A stretch of DNA of 64,000 nt from Cylicocyclus nassatus (Eukaryota; Nematoda; Chromadorea; Rhabditida; Strongylidae). Made by a program: the position numbers and the translations under genes. A model generated the notes under the pieces. The model had not been told where the DNA came from. It did not search any database and worked only from the letters and a program-made list of their open reading frames with translations. Where the stretch lies: the NCBI GenBank assembly GCA_958299035.1, contig CATQJL010000112.1, forward strand, positions 48,318,941-48,382,940, given 5' to 3'. Positions 23,924-34,930 of the stretch are shown in pieces (positions within the stretch are counted from its first letter, which is position 1; each line of letters begins with the position of its first letter).

Positions 23924-24215
23924 TAATAATAAAGGATAAAGGATTCGGCGTCTTCAATACCCTCTGAGGGCATGCGCCGAACGCACACACTAACTTCATA
24001 GTCGAAGAGGCAATTGTATGCGTGCGAGCCTATTACAGTGACTCGCGGGGGCCAGCCGTTTCCAAGTCAGTGCTTTTATCCTCCCAGATTACTCTGGTAC
24101 CAATTTACCGGCCCCGGGGGGTAGAGGGCTTGGTTGGCCCAGGAGCGGGGATCGAACCTGCATCCGATCTGGTCATAGCGGCGCCTCATACCACTACGCC
24201 ACTCGTCCCTCGTCC
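23924..24215 (-). mobile_element. tRNA-derived SINE, 292 bp, with 14-bp target duplication
   Basis: On the minus strand the 5' head carries a Pol III A box (TGGCGTAGTGG, complement of 24,191-24,201) and B box (GGTTCGATCCC, complement of 24,148-24,158) at tRNA-like spacing. The 3' end is a short simple repeat (CCTTTATCCTTTATTATTATT). The flanks CATACTAGCTATAA at 23,910-23,923 and 24,216-24,229 are identical 14-bp target duplications. This is the full structure of a recent LINE-mobilised SINE. Confidence 0.9.
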
Positions 24216-25095
24216 CATACTAGCTATAACAATCCTTTAATACAGAAATGAGCAATTTTTCAAGCAATATGAATTTTTATTTGAATATTGTAAGCCTATC
24301 TGAAAAGATTAGCTTAATATGCGATCATAACGTTGTGCTCAACCATGAACTTCTTCTGGTTGCTGCTGACTTATCTTTAATGAGAATAGTAGATGAGCCG
24401 TCACAGTTTGAACCTGTAGAAGATATGTAGTGAAGCATATATGCATAGTTATTAACAACCAATAAAATAATAGCGATCAGCTCCATACTTGCACAGTTCC
24501 GCATAGTTGTATCCCTCGAGATGGCGTCTGAAATTTATGTTTTCCTGAATCGCTGACATATCAATCGCAACTCTGACAATCAGGTCAAAATTTGATTCGA
24601 ATCACAAGCAGCGTCAAATCTTCTCTTTATCTTATTAGATGGGCAAAGCTTGCGGTAAAAGGGAGCACAACACGTATGCACAATTATGTAGAGGTTACTT
24701 AAATATATAACTACTAAATCGCTCTTCAAAAGTTTCAAAAGTCTGCTCTTGATTACTCGTATTGATGAAATCACACATAAATGAAAACATTCTTAGAGAA
24801 TCTGCGATGAATTTAATTCTCTCCATTTTGCGTAGGCAATGTCATAATCTGTTTGAACGGATTTTCATAGGAAAACTCGGCTATTTACGTGGATATGCAC
24901 ACAATGCTCCATAGTGTACGTTCCTCATACGTAAAAGAAAAAGCGAAGAATGGTGACGTAACCAAACTGAAAATTCTGAGTCCGTTGAACCATTTTTGAC
25001 AGGATGACATGCGATGCGTTTTTGTTTGACAGGATGACATGCGATGCGTTTCGTCTCTTTCTGTATACCTTCGTTTTTTCCTGTGCTTGCAAGTA

Positions 25096-25309
25096 CCCTA
25101 TTTTCAGGTGTTAAGCCGCACTTTTTCAAATTTTCCCACGAGCTGCTCAACCGCTTCATTGTGTTTCGAGAGGCGATCCTTATGCCGCACGATTCTTTCA
25201 GGCAATCGTAGCACGGTGTAGGATCCTTTGGTTGCGAGGTCCTTTGATGTGTTCGGGCTGGTCGATGTAAGCTAGGACCACCCCGCGGCTTATGCACCTG
25301 AAAATAGGG
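25096..25309. mobile_element. 214-bp MITE (CCCTATTTTCAGG family), copy 1
   Basis: Ends CCCTATTTTCAGGTG and its complement, flanked by TA on both sides (25,094-25,095 and 25,310-25,311), consistent with a Tc1/mariner-type MITE. Copy 2 in opposite orientation lies at 49,631-49,846 with the same TA flanks. Open frames inside (e.g. 24,881-25,297 on the minus strand) are repeat-derived. A 29-bp direct repeat (GACAGGATGACATGCGATGC) lies just left at about 25,000 and 25,029. Confidence 0.8.
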
Positions 25310-25466
25310 TACCTCGTTTTCAGTGCTTCTTTGGATAGTGTAACGACTTATTTCAAGTGAGAATAATCCAAATTAGCCTGGGTATGCTCTAGTCATAACA
25401 TCGTAGCACAAATCTCTCAATGATTTGCTGCGATCTTGACCTTTCGTCTTTCATCGCCCGCGTAAA

Positions 25467-25622
25467 GGCTGCTGCATGACGAAGGCGCATAAGCAGTATT
25501 AGCTCAGCGGGCGTGAACGCTGCTCACGCGTATCTCACCATTGTAAATTCGTGCCTCATGCGCTCTGCGGCTAATAAAACCGCTTTCGGGCCCAAAGATA
25601 TTTGCGCCTTGTCGTGCAGCAA
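25467..25622. mobile_element. 155-bp palindromic MITE, copy 2
   Basis: Ends GGCTGCTGCATGACGAAGG and a complementary right end; interior motifs (GGCGTGAACGC, CTCATGCGCTCTGCGGC) match the copy at 16,170-16,325 in inverse orientation. Confidence 0.6.
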
Positions 25623-26024
25623 CGTGTAATTTGGAGGCTTTGGAGATTGGAGATTTGGGGATTATTCAGCCTCAACTAAGGAGTAAGTGGCTTTTGACTA
25701 CATGTACAGCAAATGAATAATCAGAGTCTAAGCTAGCACAAAAGAACATTTGGGCTTCCACCCAATAAGCTGCCTAATAATGCAGTGAGTATGTTGCCCA
25801 CTACGCTTTCCATAGTGACTTCTGCGCCGAAGCTGGAGCAAAAATTGCTGTGGACCCCATGAGCACAAAAACTCTACAACGCGTGCCAAATGTTTTTGCG
25901 GCAGCTTTGCACCTGCATGCTGTGAAATGCAAATTGCCTTTATGAAATCTGAATTTCCGCTGAAATTTCATCAGCACTTGCCGTACGCGAAAATCTGAGG
26001 AAAAAAGGGAGAAAGTCAAAAATA

Positions 26025-26515
26025 GTATACACTTGCTTACAAGGAAGAGTAGTTCCCAAGTCAGCCCGGCCAACCCGGATGAGTCATACATCCCCGTAAC
26101 GGGCTCGAAATGCTGATTCCAAATCTGCTTTCCTTTCCTGCAGAACGACTCTACAAAAGAATTTATGAGGGTTTGAAAGTATGAATTTGTCATGTTTGAA
26201 GTGGCTAATCAAATTAGCGAAAAGCTCTAGAACAACACCTAGCGGACTTCCACTGGCTGTTTTCCGTTCTTGTAGTCAGTGTACTTGATACAAAACTGAA
26301 AACCCACTTTTCGTGATATTGTACAGCTTTCGCCAATTTCACACCGCTTAAGACTTGAGAAATTTGGACTTTCAAACGCTGATAACTTCCTTTGTAGAGT
26401 TGCTCCGCAGGAACCAAAAGCAGATTTGGAGTGAGCATTTTAAGCTCATTACGGTGATATATGAGTCATTCGGGTTGGCCGAGCTGACTTGGGAACCCTT
26501 CCCTTTAGATACTTA
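26025..26515. mobile_element. Foldback element, about 490 bp
   Basis: Arms contain GTTCCCAAGTCAGC and CCAAATCTGCTTTCC with their complements. Similar architecture and shared motif to 4,380-4,828 and 37,212-37,672. Mirror-image open frames on opposite strands arise from the palindrome. Confidence 0.55.
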
Positions 26516-26556
26516 TATGGTCCGGCTTCACGTGAAGTGCCCCAACACAGAGGTTT

Positions 26557-27487
26557 CTACTTCTCCCTGACCGTCGATTCAGGCATCCACTTCTTGGGTC
26601 GTCGGTGGTTGCGTCCACGAGTTCCAAGTGCGGTAAACGTATCCAGCTGATTTCTCAGCTGGTTTATCCGTTCCACGAACACGTCTGCCCATCTCGTTGG
26701 AGGTCTTCCTCGGGGACGTTTTGCTTCGCAAGGAATTACTCCGATGTTCTTAGTGTCCATCCGTTGTCTGTTCTTCTCATGATGTGACCGGCCTATTTGT
26801 GTTTCGCTTTTGCAACGTGTTCCGCTGGGTCACGAAGACGGGACATTCTTCTCATATCCGTACTGCGTAAGTCCGATAGTTGTTGCTCGTGTCGGGTCAT
26901 CTTCAGAAGACTGCGCTCGAGCGCCCTTGTGGGTGGTCCGTAAAGCGTTTGACATGGCTATGGTGCGGCCCAAGTCTCAGCTGCGTACAGAGAACGGTTG
27001 AGTCGACCAGGTAGGCACGAAGCTCTGGATCCTTCAGTTGATGGCTTCCTTCAGAGGCCCGAAGGAGGCCCAGGCTGCTCTTATTCTCCTGTTAAGTCCC
27101 TCCCTCAAGTCGTTCTCCACTTTCATCGAACGTCCGAGATATACGTAAGAAGACCTCTCCGTATTAGGGGTGCCTTCCAATCCTTCCGTATCTTCGCAAA
27201 GGGCGCTGTTCAAGAAGTGAATCTTCTTCCGATTTATTCGCAATCCAATCTTCTCCCTACCTGCTTTAATTCCTTCAGCATCGTCTCTGCTTCTGTGATA
27301 CTGCTCGAAAAGAGAACGATGAAAAGCGAAGGTTCGACAGGAATCTCCCATAAACTCGTATGCCTCACACGAATCCAGTGACCACATTACCCACTACAAT
27401 GCCGCGTGAACATCTTTCGAGAGTGTATCGCCTTGTCGGATCCCCGTTCCGACTGGGATGGTGAGGGCAATGGCATATATAGTTGAC
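26557..27487 (-). pseudogene. Decayed non-LTR retrotransposon reverse transcriptase (C-terminal half)
   Basis: On the minus strand, fragments in several frames add up to the end of an RTE-like reverse transcriptase. Near 27,400-27,487: a PVGTGIRQGDTLS motif (RT block before YADD). 27,034-27,387: IGLRINRKKIHFLN and YVYLGRSMKVENDL, then LNRRIRAAWASFGPLKEA. 26,557-26,760: RPRGRPPTRWADVFVERI, the typical C-terminal motif. Frameshifts and stops separate these pieces, and the endonuclease and first RT blocks are missing, so it is 5'-truncated and dead. It differs in sequence from the LINE at 30,164-32,944 and represents a second family. Confidence 0.85.
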
Positions 27488-29728
27488 ATACAATTAAATT
27501 ATACGCATTGGGTTAAGAGACAAATAAAAAAAAGAACCCCGTCGAGTGAACGAACTCGAGAAACGGCAATAATTTTTCCAAATATGAGGCGCTTTTCTCT
27601 AAAAAATAGCGTTTGTGATTCCAAGAAAGTTGAATATGAGGTGTTCTTCGAAAGCAGTGTTCTTATCAGTGTAAAGGTATGCGTGGTTTTCAAAGATTTC
27701 ATATTTCATTAGATAAACCCTTTATCAGGCCAGTGCCGATTTCCTGTTCGAAAAGCCTCTCCTCCTTCAAAAAAATGAAATTCAAAGTGGCGCCGAGCGC
27801 CTTTTGGCTCGCACTAAACGACTTGCTTCCCTCTCGCATTTCGGCAGGCTTCAAGTCCACGCCTTTCATCTTGAAAATTCCGAAAACACGGTTTTTGCCA
27901 TATTTCTCGTTCAAATCAGAAAATGGAGCTCTGCGACGTTGTCAGCGCGAAAGTAGAGATCAAGAGCTTCAATATGATGTACAGTTTGCTTGGATTAAAT
28001 TGAAATCAACGAAGAAAAGGGTGCTAGAGCCAAGTGCCACGCTCCCCGCGTTTGGAGTAGCGAGGTAGCGCCAACGCGCGGAGACGCAGACGAGCAACAA
28101 AGACAGAGCAGAGCCGACGGGGCATTTCGTTCTGGTCATAGACCTCGACGGGGTCTTAACGAGACCCTGCTCTCATGACGCAACTAGGAACACTGACAAC
28201 GTCGCAGATGTTGAAAATCACTTCATAACGAGGTAAACCAGCATTTAGGTGGCGACTTTCATTGCAGGATTTAAGCTCATTTCCTCGTTTTTATTGAACT
28301 TCAACAACTTTCGTGAACTTCAAATACTTAATCGTAGACTATAAAAAGATTAATTGAGAATTATCGTCCTAAGTCCTGAGTTTTTGAATAAAAACCTTCT
28401 TTTCAGCAAAAGGCCACAAGAACACAACCTTTTTGTTTTATGAACATTTTTCAAATATCACTTACAATACTTGCCTCATTCACATTCACTCCTTCATAGT
28501 TATGTCATAATATCAGGGCCTTCGCCACGGATGATTTCCTTTCTTTTGAAGGTTGTGTGCTTTCATGACGCTCAAAGTGAAGGTTACCAGAGTACATGGC
28601 TCTATGTATCGAAGGTATGGGCGCACTACGATCTATAGAAATAGTACTATCGAATAATGCTTACAGATATTTTTTACGTTGAATAGGCGTCGCGTTACAT
28701 CCTTGCGAAATGACCTCCGGATCTCCGCAAAAAAATTTGAGAAAACTGGAAACGAAAACCTGAGGACATGCTAAGTATAGAAAAATTCGTCTTGACGAGC
28801 TGAACACAATGCTTCTTCCGGATTCAGAAGACATTCATTCCGAAGGAAGTCATGGCGCTGCGTAGTTTGTGTGATTCGCGAAATTCCCGAAATCTCGCGC
28901 AGTTCCGGGGATGTCGCAGATTTCCGCGAAATTCCCGGATTTCCGCGACATACAAGGAAATTTTGCTCATTCTGAGAGTGGTGTTGTAGGGTCGGATATA
29001 CACGGTCGCGAAGTGTAATTTGCAAAAACCGCGAAACTGAAATTCTGGTGAGACACTGTCTTTAACATTGCAGTCCTCGCCAAAACTGCTGTTAATTGCT
29101 CTGCGCTGACCTGCGGTACGCATTCTGACATCTTGGCGACGAAAGAACACGTTTCTGCAAGATGTTGACGAAAGTCTTTGGCATTTAGCATTCAGCATTT
29201 ATGAATCTTGCTGCACGTTGCCAGCATATCGAAAATGCTTAACCTAAGCCCGAGGCAAGGAGGGTAACAGCAGTTGTAGAGGAGGATACGTTTGTAACGA
29301 AACAAAGATAAAATAATCGTTGGCGCAAAATATGAAGAGCCAAATTTATCCGCCAGTCAAATATGTTTGCCTATGGAGTCATGTTTCGTGATGCAGAACA
29401 ATTCATTTGACATGTATATTCGATCTTTCCTGCAGCATGGCCTTGTTTAGATACAGCAGTTGGGTTGCTTGGTTGAAACTGGCCCTTCCATTGTTGTCCA
29501 GCAACTTCCGGTGCAGTCCTGCCATCTCAGAAATAGTCTGCAATTTCTTTTAAGGGACCCTTTCAACCAATGATCTCTTAGAGCAAGCCAGTTGGCAGAA
29601 TTTTGGCCTCAGGCTGACGTCCTAACAACAATTTTTCTCATCAATATGGATTTTGTGCAGAAAACTGAACTCAAGCTATATAAGAAGGTCATGCTAGGTC
29701 CACCTAGGAAGGCCAAATAGAAATGGCT
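27488..29728. other. Stretch without recognisable genes
   Basis: Contains a compact GC-richer patch (about 27,950-28,200) and a palindrome-rich segment (28,860-28,990) with CGCGAAATTCCCG-type motifs and CATTCTGAGAGTGG, the latter shared with 6,790-6,875. The longest frames (28,824-29,198 minus; 27,679-28,068 plus) show no motif I know. Confidence 0.4.
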
Positions 29729-30163
29729 AAGGTCAAGCGTGGGGTGCGGCACCCCACACCTGGGGGTCGTAATGAGGAGTCAAAAGGGGAGGGGGTCGTA
29801 GTTGGGTAATCTGATAGTAGTGATAACATGATATTCGTATCATATCCATAATTAGCATGTCAGTTGACCCCTCTGAAGATTCAAGATACTAGGCTACCTA
29901 AATGAAATGGTCAAATTCCAACCTGGTTAACTTTATTTCAAAGGTGAATTAGCTATCCGTTTTTGCACTTAAGACAAAGCACTACTCCTTCTTTGGCCAC
30001 TTCAGGAATCCCGCTTCAGAAGAATTGCAAACTGTGGAATTAGAAGCCAACCAAAATCTCGTTTTTCCCATTTTTTGCTTTTGATCGCAGTGCTTTCACC
30101 AAATATTACTCAGAGCTAAGAAGACGAATCAGGCTCCAAACAGTCCTATGGAATCTACAAGGT

Positions 30164-32944
30164 TTAGGCTATTCCAAGCTCTCTCAGATCTGACTTGGCT
30201 TTGTCTGTCCATCGTAACTTAGGTCTTCCTCTTGGTCGTCTGCCGGGAACCTCTACTGACATCGCTAGTCTGGTGATGTGTTCTTCCTCTCGCCTTCTGA
30301 CATGGCCATACCATCTAAGCCTCCTTTCTTGCACTTTCTTGGTTATTGGGGCCACTTTCATCGTTGCGCGAATGGTATCATTAGTGACGTGGTCGAGCAG
30401 CGTGACACCCATCGTCCATCGGAGCATGCGGGTTTCCATCACTCCAAGCCTTCGTTCATCCTTGCACGGCCAACACTCGCTTCCATACAGCGCAGTTGGG
30501 CGGATGACAGTGCGGTCCATCTGAGATTTCAGCTTGAGCGGCATCCTTTTATCGCATAGCACTCCTGTAAGACTTCTCCATTTCAGCCATGCTGTGTTGA
30601 TACGATTGGTTATTTCGTCTTCGAGCGTGCCGTCTGCCGCGATGCGACTTCCTAGGTATTTGAAGGACGTGGTCTTCTTGATCTGCGTGCCTGCAATCTG
30701 GATCGTCTCTGGCGTTTGAAGTCCCAGCTTCATGTATTCTGTCTTGGCGGTGTTGATCTTCAGACCGTGTAGTTCAAGCTGTTCTTTCCATATTGCTACG
30801 TCTGTCTCCAATTCCTTCCTGCTTCTTGCCATCAGGAGCACATCATCTGCGTACATGACGGTCCAAGGAGGTGGATTTACGAAGCTTCTGACTATCGTGT
30901 CCATCACTGTGATGAAGAGTAGAGGGGAGAGAACGGATCCTTGATGTACACCGACATCTATGTGGTAGTCTTCTGTACGTCCTGCTGCTGTTCTTACGTA
31001 GCTGGTGGCATCCTTGTATATCATTCTGATCCACCGAACATATTCTTCTGGTACCTCGTGCTTCCGTAGTGCCCACCATATAACGTAGTGCGGTACTCTG
31101 TCGAATGCCTTCTCAAGATCCAGGAATGCCGCGTGGAGCTCACATTGCTTTTCTCTGCTTCTCTCCATCATCATTCTGACGGTGTGAATGGCATCTGTCG
31201 TACTGCATCCTTTCTCGAATCCGCACTGGTTGGTGCTCAGTATCACGATACTTCGAAGTCGCATCTCTAGTATTCTTTCGAAGATCTTCAGCGTGTGGCA
31301 CATGAGACGGATAGGTCGGTAGGTGGAGCAGTCAGCTACGTCGCCTTTATTCTTCCATATCTGTACCGTCGTACTTCTGCGCCAATCATCGGGGATATTC
31401 TTCGACTCGACTATCTGATTCAGAAGACGCGTTAGCCACGAAACTCCAGCCTCTCCACACTGCTTCCAGAACTTGCTGGGGATGTCATCGGGGCCTGTCG
31501 CCTTGCCGCTCTTTGTCTTCATTATGGCGGTGCGGACTTCATCTTTATTGATTGCTGGTACTGGTCCATTCACGGGTTCGGATACGGTGGACGCATATTC
31601 GTTGTTTGCTGACGCCATCTTTGCGAAGTGCTCCCTCCATCTTTCATTGATTTCCTGCGGCTCCCTCAGAATTCTTCCGTGCGCGTCCTTGATGTGGTAG
31701 AAGTGTTCAACGTCTTTTGCGGCATTTGCTCGTCTTCTAGCGATCCGATATACTTCTCGTTCACCTTCGCGAGTAAGCAATTTGCCATACAGTTCTGCTA
31801 TGTATGCTTCTTTCGCTTCTCTGACTCTCTTCTTGGCTTCACGTTTCGCTTCTAGGTACTTCTGGTGTGCATCTTCTGTCCTTGTCTTTTGCCATGCTTT
31901 GTACGCCATCTTCTTGCTTTTTATCACTAGCTGCACTCCATCGTTCCACCACCATGTTTCCTTGTCAAGCTTCCTTCTTCCTGGCTTCGTGCGCCCAAGT
32001 AGATCGCCAGCTATCTGATGATTGTTGTTCTTCAGATTCGTCCAGGAATGATTTGGATCACTTCCCACTTCTGGCAAGGCGGATTCCATTAGCGTTCTTG
32101 TACGGGCGTCGTTCTTGAGTTTCCACCACTTGATGCGTACTTCAGCTTCTGTCGTAGCCCTCCTTTTCCTGTCTATTGGTATGTTGAGATCTAGTATTAG
32201 TGGCCGATGCTGTGGCACGCAATCTTCACCTGGGATGACTTTGCTGTCTTTCACGTACTTCAGCTCGTTGTACCGTACACTCCAGAAGTCTATCTGCGAT
32301 TTGCGTCCTCCACTGGCATACGTGACGAGGTGATTGGTCTTCTTGATGAAGTATGTGTTTGCCAAGGCTAATTCATGAGATGTAGCGAATTCCAGGATAC
32401 GTTCTCCTTCATCATTACGCGTTCCGTACCCGTGATTGCCGTGGCACTTCTGTAGACCGCTCCGTTCTTCTCCTACGTGCCCATTGAGATCTGCACCGAT
32501 GAGAACCATCTCTTCATGTGGTATCGAGCTGACGTAGTCATCAAGCATTTGCCAGAATTCTTCCTTCTCCGCTTCTTCGCAGCCTGCTTGTGGTGCATAG
32601 GCCGTTATTATTCGAAGTACTCTCTTCCCGGTATCTAGTCTTATACCCATGAGACGGTCACTCAGTCGATCTACAGCCATGATTCTGTTCCTCAACGCTT
32701 CAGAGACGACCATAACGACACCGTTCCTGCTGTTGTTCGTTCCGTTGTACAGAAGTTTGTAGCCATCTCCGATATCCCGTGCTCTTTCACCTTTCCATCT
32801 GGTCTCCTGAACACAAGCAACGTCTACTTTACGTCTTCTAAGAAGATCGGCAAGTTCGCGATGTCGAGATGTGAGAGAACCGACGTTGATGGTGGCTAGA
32901 CGTAATGCCGAGAACTTGGAAATCTTTCTATGGTGAACTAGCAT
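30164..32944 (-). CDS. RTE-like LINE ORF: AP endonuclease plus reverse transcriptase, 926 codons
   Basis: Single uninterrupted frame for a non-LTR retrotransposon polyprotein that nicks target DNA and copies its own RNA. N-terminal AP-type endonuclease, about residues 15-255: ATINVGSLTSRHREL, the catalytic Glu in CVQETRWKGE, TAYAPQAG, GADLNGHVGEE, GRKSQIDFW and a terminal QHRPLILDL where other families have SDH. Reverse transcriptase, about residues 440-740: FLDLEKAFDRVPH, VGVHQGSVLSPLLF, catalytic VMYADDVLLMAR, and FKYLGSRIAADG. The C-terminus has RRLRWYGHVRRR and RPRGRPKLRWTDKAK. No stop or frameshift, so it could be functional at the protein level. The frame ends LRELGIA just where sequence shared with the other Mutator-type copy begins, so the expected 3' tail is missing. 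A 5' leader of about 315 bp precedes the ATG. Confidence 0.92.
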   Translation of the reverse strand: MLVHHRKISKFSALRLATINVGSLTSRHRELADLLRRRKVDVACVQETRWKGERARDIGDGYKLLYNGTNNSRNGVVMVVSEALRNRIMAVDRLSDRLMGIRLDTGKRVLRIITAYAPQAGCEEAEKEEFWQMLDDYVSSIPHEEMVLIGADLNGHVGEERSGLQKCHGNHGYGTRNDEGERILEFATSHELALANTYFIKKTNHLVTYASGGRKSQIDFWSVRYNELKYVKDSKVIPGEDCVPQHRPLILDLNIPIDRKRRATTEAEVRIKWWKLKNDARTRTLMESALPEVGSDPNHSWTNLKNNNHQIAGDLLGRTKPGRRKLDKETWWWNDGVQLVIKSKKMAYKAWQKTRTEDAHQKYLEAKREAKKRVREAKEAYIAELYGKLLTREGEREVYRIARRRANAAKDVEHFYHIKDAHGRILREPQEINERWREHFAKMASANNEYASTVSEPVNGPVPAINKDEVRTAIMKTKSGKATGPDDIPSKFWKQCGEAGVSWLTRLLNQIVESKNIPDDWRRSTTVQIWKNKGDVADCSTYRPIRLMCHTLKIFERILEMRLRSIVILSTNQCGFEKGCSTTDAIHTVRMMMERSREKQCELHAAFLDLEKAFDRVPHYVIWWALRKHEVPEEYVRWIRMIYKDATSYVRTAAGRTEDYHIDVGVHQGSVLSPLLFITVMDTIVRSFVNPPPWTVMYADDVLLMARSRKELETDVAIWKEQLELHGLKINTAKTEYMKLGLQTPETIQIAGTQIKKTTSFKYLGSRIAADGTLEDEITNRINTAWLKWRSLTGVLCDKRMPLKLKSQMDRTVIRPTALYGSECWPCKDERRLGVMETRMLRWTMGVTLLDHVTNDTIRATMKVAPITKKVQERRLRWYGHVRRREEEHITRLAMSVEVPGRRPRGRPKLRWTDKAKSDLRELGIA

Positions 32945-33158
32945 CTTTGGCCGTCACCGTTCACCTTGCTGAGACGGTAACCCTCGCCTTTGTCCGCATC
33001 CGTCGAGCTCGAATGCGCGTCGCCTCCGGGGAAGGCCCTAGCTTTTGTACGAGAATTCTGTTGAGACATAAAAGAGCATGTGATGCGACGTGGTGTCTTC
33101 TTCAACCGGCTTGTCGCTTGCTTCCTTTTGGTTGAGCAGCCTGACGCTGGAATCGTGG

Positions 33159-33259
33159 GCAGAGCTTTTTGCCAAAGAAGTTAGGCCCGCCGCGGAACCG
33201 AACCTGTGACCTTCCTTGCCGTAGTCAAGGGCACTAACCTCTCGGCCAGCTCTGCCCTG
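33159..33259 (-). promoter_or_regulatory. tRNA-like Pol III-type promoter at the 5' end of the LINE
   Basis: On the minus strand the LINE starts GGGCAGAGCTGGCCGAGAGG. It has an A box (TGGCCGAGAGG, complement of 33,238-33,248), an anticodon-like hairpin CCTTG-ACTACGG-CAAGG, and a B box (GGTTCGGTTCC, complement of 33,194-33,204). AGCTCTGCCC further on (complement of 33,159-33,168) can pair with the first bases. The spacing matches a tRNA gene or SINE head. It is not a functional tRNA as far as I can see: position 33 is C and the acceptor pairing is displaced. Confidence 0.6.
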
Positions 33260-33302
33260 ACTCATATAAGTACTGTCCGCTAAAATTGTTTTTTTTTGAT
33301 AT

Positions 33303-33380
33303 AGTTAATGGGGTGCGACACACCCCTTAAAAGCTGCGGCGGCCGCAGCTTTTAAGGGGGTGTGCCGCACCCCATTAACT
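33303..33380. repeat. 78-bp near-perfect palindrome
   Basis: AGTTAATGGGGTGCG at the left is mirrored at the right, around a core of TTAAAAGCTGCGG and its complement. The copy at 48,942-48,972 keeps only the outer AGTTAATGGGGTG arms without the core. Strong hairpin or cruciform potential. Confidence 0.85.
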
Positions 33381-34930
33381 TGCCTTCAAAATTCAGAAAG
33401 CGCTCCATTGCTGGTATGAGTATAGAGCACATAGCTTCTTCTTGCTACATTGGAAATTGGAGCCGAACGCCCCGCCCATAAGAAAATCATGGGCCTTTCA
33501 ATATGCCCATTCAGATCAAAATCGGCCGTCAAATTACGTGTGATTGTGAAGTGCAGTCACAGAAAATCGGGCGTACAGCTCTCAGAAATCTGAAAGCTCT
33601 TTAGAAAAAGATGGTGTCCTCCAGAATGCCACACTTTGAGGTCCAGAGGTAAAGAGGAGGAAGAAGGGGTCGTTTGAGGGCTTTCATGGGGGGGGGGGGT
33701 TTCGACAGACTTGTGCCTGACCTCTCAACTCTGGTAATGTTTTCTTAGGTATATAGTTCAGGGGGGGGTCTTATTAGACAGCAATCAGGGGGGGGGGGGA
33801 AGGTCGTAACCAACGATCGTGTGCCACCCCTTGCTTGACCCTGGAAATGGCTAATATTTGGGCTATTGGGATTTTTGGTCCATTGATCAACTTAAAATTT
33901 ATGCAGTGGTGCTGCTGGACTTCGATGGGTGAACAGTAGGTAGGCCAAAATCATAAAACTGAGCCAAATTCGCCATAGGGGATATCTAGCGGGACGCGAC
34001 TTTTCCATTCTTTTCGCTGCAGTCACTTCGTTTTTGAAGTCTCAACCGCGCACGAAACAAATGGGATGGATCACCGCTAGGAATGAAAATCAGTCAGTGA
34101 GGGATTAGCACAGGGCCCGGCACGAGCTTGTCAAATGACAAGCTGGAAATCGTTTTCGGCAAAAAAAGCAAAGGGGAAATCGTTTTTGCAGGGTCCGGGG
34201 CGGAGCCCCGTAAAAAAATTGGTAGTGCACGTTCTCTGCTTATTTTAACATGTTATGTGCCTCAACATGCGAAGACTGGAGTTCGCGCGCGTCAAACCGC
34301 GCCGTCGCTAATTGCCGCACGCGCGACGTCGCTCAAACGAGCTATTTGTAACGGCATACATGACTAGTTCTCAATGTACGCGTCACGGTATGACACCAGA
34401 TTTTGTAGGCGAACGGAGAGAGGCTAGTGGAAACAAAGTATGAAAAATTATGAAAAACTTATGTGAACGGGACGAGTAATAAGCATTTTTTCCAAAGATT
34501 TTGCAAAATTGGTAAATGGAGTTGTAAATTCAAATGGCTCGTTTGCAACGCGCAGATGACGATATGGTATGAAACTTGGTACGCACGTGGACACAAGCCT
34601 GTAGGAGCTAACTTAGCAGTTTCATTGAAAAATTATGTGACTGAAGGTTGTGGCAAGGTTTTTTCTGAAAATTTCCCGCTACCAAAGAAATGGAAAAATG
34701 GCTCGTTTGCAACGCAGAGGCGACGAAATCGCGCGGGATTCGGTGTGTATATGCGCAGTAGGACTTAGTAACAAAGTATGAAAAATTATGAAAAACTTAT
34801 GTGAATGAAGAGTTTCCCCAACTTATTTCCAAATTAGCTTGTCATTTGACAAGCTAATGACAAGCTGAGCTTGGCAAAACTCTCAATTCACATAATTTTT
34901 CCAAAATTTTTACATAAATCTACTCTACGC

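Larger units (their letters stand above)
29729..33843. mobile_element. Mutator-type non-autonomous element, copy 1, carrying a LINE
   Basis: Ends AAGGTCAAGCG and GCTTGACCCTG are inverted, and the flanks GAAATGGCT at 29,720-29,728 and 33,844-33,852 are a perfect 9-bp target duplication, the size typical of MULEs. Subterminal regions have GGGTGCGGCACCCC-type hairpins and long G runs. The non-LINE part (about 29,729-30,170 and 33,260-33,843) matches the element at 48,428-50,626. No MULE transposase is present. Confidence 0.8.

Noticed and set aside
24130..24215. Possible tRNA gene
   Set aside because: A and B boxes are present but the cloverleaf is incomplete, and the segment is the head of a SINE with a 14-bp target duplication.
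28824..29198. 124-codon minus-strand frame
   Set aside because: Ends in palindrome-rich repeat (REFRGNL-type reading of CGCGAAATTCCC motifs); overlapping frames are equally open.
30278..32333. Several plus-strand frames over the LINE
   Set aside because: All are antisense shadows of the 926-codon endonuclease-reverse transcriptase frame.
33038..33265. 75-codon frame upstream of the LINE ORF
   Set aside because: Translates the tRNA-like 5' leader; no protein motif. Better explained as non-coding promoter sequence.
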